This document shows positions 41,811 through 52,500 of a stretch of DNA of 64,000 nucleotides, piece by piece. How positions within the stretch are numbered: the stretch's first letter is position 1; each line of letters begins with the position of its first letter. The stretch is from Notospermus geniculatus (Eukaryota; Nemertea; Pilidiophora; Heteronemertea; Lineidae), in assembly GCA_002633025.1 (NCBI GenBank), contig NMRB01000252.1, positions 348,275 to 412,274 of the forward strand, read 5' to 3'. The notes below the pieces were generated by a model, which was not told where the DNA came from, did no database searches, and worked only from the letters and a program-made list of their open reading frames with translations. Made by a program: the position numbers and the translations under genes.

Positions 41811-42829
41811 TGTACCGGTACATTCTACCACAAAGGGTCTGACCAATCACATGAAGAACAAGGAACAAATATTCGAAACGGGAGGAAAGGTTTTAGTTGA
41901 TCAAATGAAAAGATTCAGTTGAACACTAGGCCTACTGCAATATGAACAGCATCGAGTAGGTCCAAGGAGTAGGTCTACGAATCTAAGCCTGAGGCCTTTA
42001 TGCGGCCGGGGTGACATCGCCGCAAGGTAAGGCCTCGAATGCAACATGTGGGAAGATTGGCAACTACCGTAGGGGCCTAAAAGCAGGCCTAAAATACTCT
42101 GTCCCGTGTTACACATAAGAAGCCTAGTTCATACTTCGACGCAAGACCATCGGCATCTTACGCACGATCAAATCAGTGGGCGCCGACATAGGCACACTGA
42201 ACTCCCAAATAATCTCCCCGCTTCTATGGATTTACCGATTCGTGACAGAAATTCGGTGAAGCCACCATTCCAAGTGCCATCTCCATTACATTCAAGCCCA
42301 CCCAACACCCAACACCATCCAACGGAGATACAAAATGAAACAGACTATAAAGGTATTCATAACCTCCCCAAACGCCATCTACAGTATAATCTTATAATTA
42401 TGTTACTGTTGTACTAACACCGCCTGGATTCTTCCCTGATCGTGAGTTCCCTGTGCGTGAGATTTCCCGGAACGTGAGGTCTGCGTTCTCCAGGAAGGTG
42501 GTTCTCGAGTCTCTGACAGAGATGTCATCTTCTTGAAAAGGCCGCCCTAACAACATCGTCCGAGGTTTTGCCTAACCGACATAGTGCACAGATTTGCCCG
42601 AGAAAACCGTGTGATGAAACGCTCACTACTGTGTGGTCACAAATGTGCTTGCCTAAGGAACAAAACCTCATATCCTGCCAGGTATACGAAATCTGTAACA
42701 CGTGCAAAAATTCATGAACCAGGATCCATCGAAGTACCATTTCCCGACCTCGTCCCCACGAGTACTTCCGGTACGGTTGGGTAAAAATTGCGAATCGCGG
42801 AAGTTGGCAAACCGAAGTGTCATTGAACT

Positions 42830-42859
42830 ACGCATGCGCAAATTGACTTCCTTGGCAAC
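42830..42859. promoter_or_regulatory. Candidate NRF1-like and X-box-like motifs upstream of DRC5
   Basis: ACGCATGCGCA at 42830-42840 resembles an NRF1 site. GACTTCCTTGGCAAC at 42845-42859 contains a good half-site of the RFX X-box (GTTGCC on the other strand), with a poor second half. RFX sites are typical of ciliary genes, which fits DRC5 about 500 bp downstream. They could also serve RPAP1 if its promoter lies here. Motif resemblance only. Confidence 0.35.
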
Positions 42860-43363
42860 ATCAACACAAGTGATCAAAGGATTGCATGGATTGTGTGAAC
42901 ACTCGAAAAAAGAACGGATTTCTAAGGTTTTCATCGAAAAACCAAGCGTTTACTGTACATGCAATGACGCATTAAGTTGTATTCTTTAATGTAGATCGCA
43001 TAAGAAATTTTGACGGTGGTAAAAAAGCGAAATTTAATAAATTAATGCTCATCTCATGTCTACTGATTTTCATCAATCAAGCTTGCATCAATGGCAATGC
43101 ATGTTGCATCCACAGAAGACAACATCCCATGCCCGTGCCCATTGTTGTAGATTGCCATGCATTTCATGATTTGCATTGTTATTCCAAATCTAATCATCTT
43201 CATCTTGACTTGATCTGACGTCTGATCATGATCTACGCTTGGCAGATCATCATGTTCATGCAGCTGTGCCGCGCTGTGTGGTCTAAAGTTAAGTTATTAA
43301 TTAGCATTAGCTAACATAACACTTTTTTTACAGCAATTTACTTCCACTTTTCCAGATTGAGCC

Positions 43364-45309
43364 ATGCCTGACGTAGAACCGCCACTGACTGCTAGCAGTC
43401 AGAAAAGTGAAAAGTCTCAGAAAGCTGATGATGACAAACAGAGCGTAAAGAGTGGAAAGAGTGGGAAAAGTCCTGGAGGATCAAGAGCAGGATCTGCAAA
43501 GTCGGGGAAAAGTGCCAAGAGTTCTGCAAGCACAACAAAAACGAAGTCTGCTGCACCCTCTCCAGCCCCGTCAGTCACAGAAAATGACCCCATCATTGAT
43601 ATGCGGAACATGCGGCGAATTATCGCTGAAGATCCAGAATGGTCCCTTGCCACTGTTCCTCTGCTGTCAGAGCTGTGCATCAAGCATATTGTGGGCAATT
43701 TCGAATGTAAGTAGAGTTGGGTCAGACCTGTTGGTTCATGCCATTTGTGATGGTCTGGGCCAGTGACGTCACAGGCTTCCCCCCCTGGGTTGTCAAGGCC
43801 CGTTGCTAGTGACGCGGTCCGCACTGTCGGCCGCGGGGAGACGACGTTGATACGAAGACCGGTGTATCGCACGTGTTGTGAATAATAAATCCCGAATTAT
43901 ACCCCGAAAAGAAGTTTACGGCTCGAATTATTACTTGGTTGTTGTCTGAAGTTGAAATAGCAGTTTGGCTTAAAGTTCTTTTCATCTTATTTCAGTCAAC
44001 TCCAAGATTTTGAATGAACTCCTTCTAAAACACAAATCCAAAGTTCTGGAGAGAATCGCCACAAGTTTGCCACTGAAAGTCAGTGCAAATCTGGTTCAAG
44101 ATGAAGGATACTGGAAGAGGTGCTGCAAAGCACGCTGGGAAATCTGTGATGTGTCGGCGTATGGCGACAGTTGGAAACGGATGTACTTTGAGAGAAACCT
44201 TGAAAATATCATTGAACACTTTGTACCAGAGCAAACCACTGACATGGAATTGAATGAAGTGTTACCTCTCTCAGCTAATTACGTGCAGAGGTTGAATATC
44301 AAGCAATTGCTGCCTCCCGTGAAGGATGTCAAGGGGCTGGATGATGACACATCCGATGCTGGTAGCGATGCTGGGGATGGCCCAGAGACGGATCACTTTG
44401 ACTTTGCACCAGTTTTGCAGGCTTTACCAAATCTTGTTGAGTTCAGAGTCACGTACGGCGTTAAGGACTGTGGTATGAACTTTGAGTGGAATTTGTTTCA
44501 GTTCACAGCTCGGGACTGTTTGCTTCTAGCTAAATGTATCGCTGGCTGCAAACACCTGAAAGTGTTTCAGCTTCATCGGAGCAAAGTTGATGATGACAAA
44601 GTCCGAGTTCTCATCAGTCACATCCTTGACCACCCCAGCCTGGAGGAGCTCGATCTTTCACATAACGCCATCGGCGATCGAGGTGCTCGCGCTATCGGAA
44701 AGTTTTTGAACAATCATAGTAAATTAGTGAAACTTAATGTCTGTGATAATCAAATCCATGCTGCTGGAGCGATGGCCATAGCTCATGCCTTGACGAAGAA
44801 TACCACACTGGAGACCCTGAACTTGCGGCTGAATCGTTTAGGAGACGAGGGCGGACAAGCCATCTGCCGAGCCCTCATGAAGAACTCTACGTTGAGCGAG
44901 ATCAATCTTGGTAGCAATGATATGACGGAGCCGACTGCTGCAATCCTTTCCCAAGTCATCACTCAGAACTCCACGATCACGTCAGTTGACCTCTCGTGTA
45001 ATAGACCTGGGCCGGTAAGTTCAAATTTACATGTTAGCAATAAATGGACTCTGTAAATAATCTACTGTTAGTACAACTCTCAGTGTAATTTAATTACAAT
45101 TCAAATTATTGATAACTTGTATCTGTTTTCAGGATGGAGGCAAGCAGCTGCAAGAGAGTATGGAAGACAACACAACGATTGTCGTCATGGATCTCCGTCT
45201 GACTGAGTGTGGCCAGGAATCTGAGTACTGCATCAACCAGATCTTGGCGAAGAATCAAGACAGGGCAAGAGAGCAAATGAATGAGCAAAATGGAAAAAAT
45301 AAAGCTTAA
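43364..45309 (+). CDS. TCTE1: DRC5/TCTE1, dynein regulatory complex subunit 5 (three exons)
   Basis: Subunit of the nexin-dynein regulatory complex that links axonemal doublets and controls dynein in motile cilia and flagella. Exons 43364-43706, 43996-45014 and 45133-45309 are phase-consistent and give 512 residues, near the human protein (about 501). The first 75 or so residues are a low-complexity Lys/Ser/Gly region with repeated KSGKS. The conserved family block MRRIIAEDPEWSLATVPLL follows at about residues 86-104. Leucine-rich repeats fill about residues 290-455 (LEELDLSHNAIGDRGARAIG, then two more of about 28 residues). The ATG lies soon after an acceptor-like ttttccag at 43355, suggesting a 5' UTR intron. 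No truncation or frameshift seen. Confidence 0.92.
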
Positions 45310-45966
45310 TGCAGTTAATGAGTGTAAACATGTCGTCATTGAAGTACTTCCACTTGCTAAGCCTTTCCTTTGCTATAAATCAGAGGAAAGAGCCCAGTGT
45401 CCTGTACCGGTACTTTGAGGCATGTCAAGTCAATGTGAATGGGACTCCACCTGAAAAAGCCAGCAGATTACACTGTTCCAAAGTTCGAAATGCGTGATCT
45501 GTGGGTCTGATATGATCGTCAGTAATTCTGTCCTGAAGTTTGTACTTCCATTTACGTGTTTTTTCTGTAATCAGATCATTCCGTCCTGACATTTTCTGTC
45601 ATTTCAATTCCGTCCTCAGAGTTGGATTGTTGTCCGTCTTTGCGCAGTCTTCCACCACTGTTAGAACTCTGTTAAACATAGATTCTTATGTTCTTATTTT
45701 ATGATGACAGACTGGAAAATGACAATCCACAGTGATTATATCTGTGGAGTGACTGATGACGTACTCTTTGCTGCTGACACCATAAACTGCTTCAGATTTA
45801 TCTCGAGTGTTTGTTGTTATCCGAACAGTTCTGCTGAATGAACATCCAAATGATGCCCTTTGTTAGCACTTGTGAACAGAGTAAGCAGTCTACCACCAGG
45901 GATACAGAGTCAACTGCTGTCAATCTTGTACACATGTAATGTTTAAATCGCTGAAGGAATTTACTG

Positions 45967-45972
45967 AATAAA
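45967..45972 (+). terminator. Poly(A) signal of DRC5
   Basis: AATAAA about 660 bp after the DRC5 stop, followed by a T/G-rich stretch (TGTGTATTTTG). Best candidate for the transcript end. Confidence 0.6.
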
Positions 45973-46132
45973 TGTGTATTTTGCAAAGTTATGTTCAACT
46001 TTTCCTCTGGTTTATCATGCCTTACATGTAGGCCCATTCAGTGGCATTGATGGCAAGACAACAACAGACACGGGCAACAGGAAATAGACACAAAGAGGAA
46101 ACGGACACTGACAAGAGATTCGTACACAACAC

Positions 46133-46138
46133 TTTATT
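46133..46138 (-). terminator. Poly(A) signal of CPSF2
   Basis: AATAAA on the minus strand about 510 bp after the CPSF2 stop. It lies about 160 bp from the DRC5 signal on the opposite strand, so the two transcripts end close together. Confidence 0.55.
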
Positions 46139-46648
46139 CCGAATAAAACAGATCTTGATGTCACATTCTCTTACAACAGGTGGTAGTATCAATGACAAGA
46201 AGAAATTTCATTCTTAGGTTTTCGTTATCAACATGATTGCAGCATCACAGTGACCCCACATGTCGACCAAGTGTTCCACACGCCTTTGGACAATTGGAGG
46301 GGATCGGCACAAGACAAAATAATCTCATCTCCATCTGCCATTCCCTTTTCTCTCGGCAAATACCGGTAGGCACCAACAACTCCTTACCACAAATTTCAGA
46401 TAAAAAATATGTCCACACGAGACTGTTACACAAACATACTCTGGTTTATATCGTAGGTCTAGTAAAAACCACTTTGCCCTTGATCACCAACGCTGTTGGG
46501 GACCAGGAATCGTCTTCACAATTCACCATCTCTTCAGCTTTCATCGAGGCAAAGACATGAGATAACTGAACATGAGAGCTTGAAAATGACCAACACATCT
46601 CTTATTTCGAACAGTAAATGCAGTTTATTGTTTCAAACAGGATCCTTT

Positions 46649-49600
46649 TCAGACAATGGCGTACTGCTCATAAAGCAGCTCTCTCACTTTAAAATAATCG
46701 TGGCCAAGGCAACCTTCCAGTTGAATTCTCCCAGCTTCATTCTAAAAATAAATAGGAAAGAAATTAAGACTAATGTTATGACTGGAACATAGTGGGCATC
46801 ACAAGGAATTGTTTTAGGTACGAGTTGGCAGCCCCCTTTTGCAAATAAGGAGGTACATGTACTTGTATTTGTATGTGATTTTCTGTCAGGGCTGAGGCCA
46901 TAGCATTCATTATTGGCCCTGGTAAGTACAGAAGAGGCCATCTATTTGTGTTCCTCACTTGGATGGGGTCTTTACTTGCCCTTGCAAAGGTACCATGCAC
47001 AAGGCACCAAGCGTTGGACTGAAGAGCCACGGATGATTAATCCAATATGGCCCGGGTTGGATGCGAACCCGGGACCTGCTGCTTGCTGAGCTAAGCGTAC
47101 GTGATAACCACTCAGCTACATGTATCAAGGCTCCTATAAGGAGGTGATAAGAGGCAATCCGTTTGGTTCAGCATCAGACTCACCCTCTTGACTGCCACAC
47201 TATTGTTACAGACAAGGACACCGGCGATAAACTCTGCTTGGATACCGGCCCGCACCATGACCGTCTTCAGATCAGATAGCTTTGGTTCGTTGATGAACAC
47301 TGGGGTGTGGCCTACCACCTGAAATGCAAGATTCATGAAGAATGTTAAGATGAGAGATTACTGTGAAAGGCTGGGATCTGATAGATATCTCCACGGTTGT
47401 GACACCACGATTTCTGACCTGCACAGATGAAGATTTCATAAAACAGACTCACCTCATTTTGAGCAACTGGTTCCAAGACTGGGATCACATCTTCCTCTGG
47501 TTCAGCCTGTTCACCTGAAGGACAAACAGACAAATGTGTGAAAACTTCATGTTGTAAAACAAGAGTCTCAGGATTCTCCTACGAATTGGCTTTCAATGGG
47601 CTACCCTCCAGCTGATACCTTGACCAGTGACACAAATGACAACCCATAGTTTTGTACAGACAAATTACCCATAGAGAGCCAACTTTCATATGGAAGACTG
47701 TTGGTACATGACTATGACTGCCTTAGTTTTCTATGGAGTTGCCCATAGAGAGCCAATATGCAAGAGAAACCTTTCATATGGGTGAAAGCCTGTACACAGC
47801 TACGAACCAATCCAAACACACACAGGCCGAGTAACAAGCCATTGCCTCCATGGCACATCTTCAAAGACAACCAATTGTGTCTGGATGACAAAATGACTTA
47901 CCCCTCAGCCTTTTCAACCTTTCAAAGTCATCATCAATCTCTCCCTCTTCTCTTTCAAACATGGCACCTGTATCCGTCTTGCCTTTCTTGACTTCAATCT
48001 TTGCATCCATCCATGCCACTTCCACGTCTTTGGCCTTGTACATTCGCAGTGCACTCACCAAGGAATCTTTAAGCTTAACCTGGAGAGAGTTTAAACAAAC
48101 CTGGAGAGAGTTTAAACAAATACAATGTACAATGTTCAGCTTTACCAGCTGTTTGTTGAAAAGAAATGAGGAACTATAGTGGACCTCTCGTAGTGGATAG
48201 TGGACTCCTCTGCTATGAGGACACCTCTCTAAGGACAACTAACAGCTCATTCCTATTCATTTTGACTTCTGTAATCAGGACACAAGGACAACACCGGTCA
48301 GCCCCAGAGGTATCGTTGATAGTGAGAGGTTCCACTCTACTTGAAAGTGCAGTTGATTTGAATTGAATGAAGCAGGAGTAGAACTGGCTCTTTCCAAATC
48401 AATTCAGATACTTCTCTGCTTGAGCCTGCATAAGGACAAAATCAAAGCAGAACATAAGAGATTAGGGCAGAAATATTAAATCAGAGACACCAACACACAT
48501 AAACCCTTCGGTATCCTAACCTGGTAAATGAATCCCTCGGTTGTTGCATCAATGACATCATGAATGTTTGGTTTGAAGATTGACCCCGTGACAAGGCCTT
48601 GTGTGCTTGTACAGTATTCAGCAAGAGCATCTGTAGATTCTGGACTTCCTCGCACCAGAATCTGAAAAAGATACCCCATTGATACTTTCTGGAAGATCTC
48701 TCATAAATAACTCTTTTACAGCATAAATCCATATTGACAATGTGGACCAGAACAATCTGTGCCCATGCAGCAGGACAAATAGCTCAGTGCAAATTATCAG
48801 TGTACACCAGTAAATGCACTTGTTGCAAATGATCATCATTGGTCATCAGTTTACTCAACATCACTGCTGCCCACTACTTTTGTCAAACTGCAGAGACGTA
48901 CGTCTCAGCTATTGTGTTTTAAGGCTGTTAACACTTTCCTCGGTCATGACAACCGCCTGCTTTTGCTAGAGCGCTGTATCCAACTATTGAGACCACTCAA
49001 AGTGCTTCAGAGTTCAACAGGCTTCGTAAGAAAGAAATTGTTTCAATTGACATTTGAAACTGTTCAGAGTTTCCCAGTTCCTCATAGAAGTTGCCAGCTT
49101 GTTCCAGAGTTTTGGTGTGTCAATAGAGAAGACAAGAGGGTTGAAATCCAGTCACCGGTTGTTAAATGTTCAGGTTACTGATCAACTTTACTCTCACTTT
49201 GTGAGGCCGATCGATCCTAACGGCCACCTGAAACCTAGAGCACTCAACATGTTAAGAAGTATTAAGTTCTGACTAGACGACTTGAAATTGACATGACTGC
49301 TCTTAGGCGAGACTTTTTTTATACCTTGGTTAGCGTGCCCGCCGCTCCGTGAATTCCCGAAAAAAAAATAAAAATAAAATTTTATTTTCGGCCATTTAGT
49401 GTGCCCGCCGCACTCGAAATCGCTGAAAATCGGAATAAAAAAAAAATTTTTTCTTTATTTTCTTCCCGCCCGCCGCCGTCATGGCCGTGGATGCAAAACT
49501 GTGCAGAAGAGGGCAAATACTTCTGCAAGCTGAGGAACGCTAGGGAGGATTACAACATCCTCCATCAGAATACTACACAACCTGCACAATGCCAAACAAG

Positions 49601-52500
49601 CATACTGGCAAATCAATGTCAATGATTTGGGGTAATAAGTTGGAGGCAAGGTTACTTTATTTTGAAATAAACTTTTATTTTTATTTTTCCCTCCTCTCTG
49701 CTGCTCCTAGAGAAGGTTTCTGTGAAAGCTGAGAATAAAATTTTATTTTTATTTTTTTTCCGACCGCCTATGGATGTCCTTGGATAAAAAAGCACGCTAA
49801 CCAAGGTATAAAAAAAGTCTCGCCTTACCAACTGCTTTGGCTTGATCTGTCCTAAGATCTTTCGTATTGATTCTCCATCAGAACGGCCCTCAAAGTCGAT
49901 ATAGACCACATTGGCATTGATGTCGATCGTCTGAGTGGCTGAGATGGTCTTGGTCGGAACGATGGTGGTGTCTGGAAACACAGGTTAATAGCTCAGTTAG
50001 CTCAGTAAGCCTTATCAAAAAGTGTGCTTTAGTGATGAGTACAAACACTGCAAAAAGCAACTCTTAGTGTGTTTTAGTGAAGAGCACAAGAGGCATCCAA
50101 GATGAGACGAGCCTTGAACACATTCATTCACTTATCTAGGCACATGCCATGGCAAGTCTGATATTTGGCAAATATTTGCATTGTAAGGGAGTAGTGGAAA
50201 CATCCGTCCTGTCACCAAGATGTCGCAGGTCAACCCTGTTCATGCCAGTGGTTTTGTGCGGTAGAGAGGACCATTGCTCTTGAAACATTACTTGAATTTT
50301 GCCCAGTATACTTTGATGGGTGGATAGGCCTATAGACCCAATGACCGGAGTTGGCACTCCTATGCTGGTAATACTGTAATACTTTCAATATGGCCAACAG
50401 TGATGATGAGTGAGTTGAGATTACAAGGAGATAAACTTACCTTCCATTGCCTGATCTTCTGGTTTATCTGTTTCCTAAGAATATCAAACAAAAGATGTAT
50501 AATTATTAAGTCACGACACGTGGAATTCAAGGAGCAGCTCATTCAGCACTCACTTGATCCTTTCAGACCAGTTGAGAATGCAAAGTGGAGGTATCGAACC
50601 TGCAGCCTCCTGCTCCAAACTGCAACGCTCTATTACGACTGCTGATATCAAATCAACAGAAAAAGAGAAGTTTTCAAGCAGTTTTTGAAACTCACCCCAT
50701 GTTTCTTTTCTTCCTCAACCGGGGCTGTGTCTGGAATAGCATAGTCCTCTGTCCTATAATGGGAATAGTGTAACAAATTATCACCAGGTTTGCTTGATTT
50801 GGAATGGGGAGAGATCGATTGAAGAACTTCATATCCTATTATGAAAGCTCAACAGTGCAGTATAACCAGTGATTCCTGACCATCCGCAGGGTTCCTACAA
50901 AATCTTACCTGACTATCTCGCCGTAGTCATCCCATCTGATTCTCTCCTCGGTGAAGGGGAACATGGGATATGTCTTCTTGGCGTGTTTGAAGAAACTGGA
51001 CCGAGTTTTACCCTGGAATATAAAGATAGAAATCTGTCAGTCAAAGAGCATCTTTATCTCAGTAATAGATGCAAAGGATTCCAACCCCAGTTTCTAAGTT
51101 TGTGGGCGAAAAAGTCCCTAGTCCACCTTGCAACGGCAACCAGTGGGAAGCATTCTGCCCAATAGCAATGGTTGGCACAAAGATGAGACTAACTGGCACT
51201 ACTAAACAGCTAGCGCACCAAATCTGAGACTGATTTCTTGAGAATTTGATCCGTTAATTCACTTGGCGTACCTCTCCTTTTGACATAAGGTCATGCTTGG
51301 TCGCACTCCCCTCCTCCACCTCCATATCACTCTCATCACTAGATTCCTCCTTCTCTCTAGAAAAGACATTTTAAGACTTCATTAGCTCCACAATAATTAG
51401 ACACCTACACATAGATTTCAGTGCAACATTTTCTAATCTGGTCTAATCATTGGACCAGATTAAATGATCACAAGCTGAGACAACTTAGCTACTACTCTGA
51501 AAGGGCAAACCAGAAGTGACTTTATTTCCGTCGGTACGGGTCTGGATTGGCAAGGACCAATACAGGTTCTTCAGAAGCATATACTCTACATATTTTCCAG
51601 GAGCTGTCCTTATACGGAGGTTCAACTGCATATCAATAACTTGACTTTACATCAGCCAAGACCACTTGTAAAGCCCCCATACACGTGTGCAATATTATTG
51701 CACAATATGAGGCTCAAAGTGAGCAATATTATTGCCAATCTTTCTTCTACCCATCATGCCAGAAGCACACGCCCCTATTTTGGGCCCCATATTGTGCAAT
51801 AATATTGATCGTGTATGGGCCGCTTTAGCCACAGAGCTAGCAAATGCTGTGAGTACATCAGTCCTTCAGTGTTAGTCAAGCTGGTCACCTTACAGGACTT
51901 TCAATCGCTCCAACCCCATGTGTTCTCCTTTCTTCATCCTTGGGGCATCAGTGGTTCTTAGCGTTCACATGTCACTTCACACTAGGAAGCAGCCACTGAT
52001 TACATCAGGATGCATCAAGAGAATTCAAAACAACTCTTACTTTTTTGCTTGTTCAGCTTTGATAGCTGCAGCCTTTGCTTCTTTCTCTTTTTCTCTCTTG
52101 AGGTAATCCTCTAGTTCAAGTCCCTCCAGTCTAACTCTCCTTTTTACCTAATAAATATCAAGAACAATTTGAGACCAAAAATCTTCTAAACTAACCAGGT
52201 ACAGCACGAAGGTAACAGTTCTTACTCTTTTGCACTAATTGATTATTGGAAATGATCGTGGCAGTTTCTGGGAAGCGAATGTTTGATTACGCAAGAAGCC
52301 ACTTAGTGAGTACCCGAAGTCCCGTAACCTACCTCGACGGTGATGTGCTTCTCCGTCGGATTGTCAATTAACTGTCTAGCCAGCGTTCCAGGGGACGTTC
52401 GACAGGTCAAGATGATACTGTTCTTGGGATTGCCACACCATTGGATGAAAAGATCCCTTGAGAAGCCACATTGCATGTGCGGCACGCTGGCGAGGACGAC
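46649..52500 (-). CDS. CPSF2: CPSF2 (CPSF100), C-terminal half, 12 exons; N-terminus outside the window
   Basis: Subunit of the cleavage and polyadenylation specificity factor; it pairs with CPSF3 in pre-mRNA and histone mRNA 3'-end cleavage. Exons 5' to 3': 52500-52333, 52147-52041, 51356-51272, 51012-50909, 50753-50696, 50474-50441, 49971-49829, 48661-48521, 48079-47902, 47514-47453, 47318-47184, 46741-46649. They total 1,308 nt (435 residues plus stop), phase-consistent. The first exon carries the end of the beta-CASP region ([19 protein letters not shown]). Later blocks match the family: [18 protein letters not shown], the RMMBL-like [19 protein letters not shown] (about fragment residues 200-220), [24 protein letters not shown] and the terminus [10 protein letters not shown]. 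The metallo-beta-lactamase domain is not visible between 52.5 and 64 kb, so the next upstream intron must exceed 11 kb or the gene is broken by assembly. Confidence 0.96.
46925..47115 (-). mobile_element. tRNA-derived SINE, family B
   Basis: The minus strand begins TGTAGCTGAGTGGTTATCAC (A-box-like) and contains CGGGTTCGCATCC (B-box-like). The rest matches 11530-11735. In the last CPSF2 intron. Confidence 0.75.
48079..48120. repeat. Exact 21-bp tandem duplication covering a CPSF2 splice acceptor
   Basis: 48079-48099 and 48100-48120 are identical (CCTGGAGAGAGTTTAAACAA plus A). Each carries the acceptor (CTCTCTCCAG on the minus strand), so exon starts at 48079 or 48100 are both possible and in frame. 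Confidence 0.9.
48174..48339. mobile_element. Pogo/Tigger-like MITE, decayed
   Basis: TATAGTGGACCTCTC and GAGAGGTTCCACTCTA as ends, with repeated GGACACCTC-like interior motifs. Related to 7828-8014 and 62335-62510. Confidence 0.65.
49014..49150 (-). pseudogene. Fragment of a non-LTR retrotransposon reverse-transcriptase C-terminus
   Basis: The minus strand reads [18 protein letters not shown], then [16 protein letters not shown] and a stop. This matches the terminal block typical of invertebrate non-LTR reverse transcriptases (TPxLWNxLPxxIR...FKxxLKxxLF). It is closed upstream by an in-frame stop, so it is a dead 5'-truncated copy in a CPSF2 intron. Confidence 0.6.
49306..49824. mobile_element. 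PIF/Harbinger-like MITE abutting a CPSF2 splice donor
   Basis: Ends GGCGAGACTTTTTTTATACC and its complement, extending over about 33 bp, are flanked by TTA at 49303-49305 and 49825-49827. The right end lies four bases from the exon boundary at 49829. AT-rich, non-coding. Confidence 0.85.
51670..51827. mobile_element. MITE with CCCATACACG ends
   Basis: AAAGCCCCCATACACGTGTG pairs with CGTGTATGGGCCGCTTT. GCAATATTATTGCACAATAT pairs with ATATTGTGCAATAATATTG inside. In a CPSF2 intron. Confidence 0.7.

Larger units (their letters stand above)
37110..42499. mobile_element. About 5.4-kb non-coding element with terminal inverted repeats and inverted satellite arrays
   Basis: The left end (ACCTTCCTG, then CCTCACGTTCCGGGAAATCT at 37130) matches the complement of the right end (AGATTTCCCGGAACGTGAGG near 42461-42480, then CAGGAAGGT to 42499). 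The matching continues through AATCCAGG. Inside, a unit of about 108 bp containing AATCTCACGCACAGGGAAGT recurs more than a dozen times in plus orientation (38340-40110) and more than a dozen times inverted (40560-41810). The core of the unit resembles the element's own end. A paired block (38280-38350 against 40395-40475) supports the fold-back layout. No transposase-like frame seen. It lies upstream of the first mapped RPAP1 exon. Confidence 0.75.

Noticed and set aside
42702-42989. 95-codon frame upstream of DRC5
   Set aside because: No family similarity, overlaps likely promoter motifs and an equally long frame lies on the other strand.
48912-49181. 89-codon plus-strand frame
   Set aside because: It is antisense to the reverse-transcriptase fragment, which explains the sequence better.
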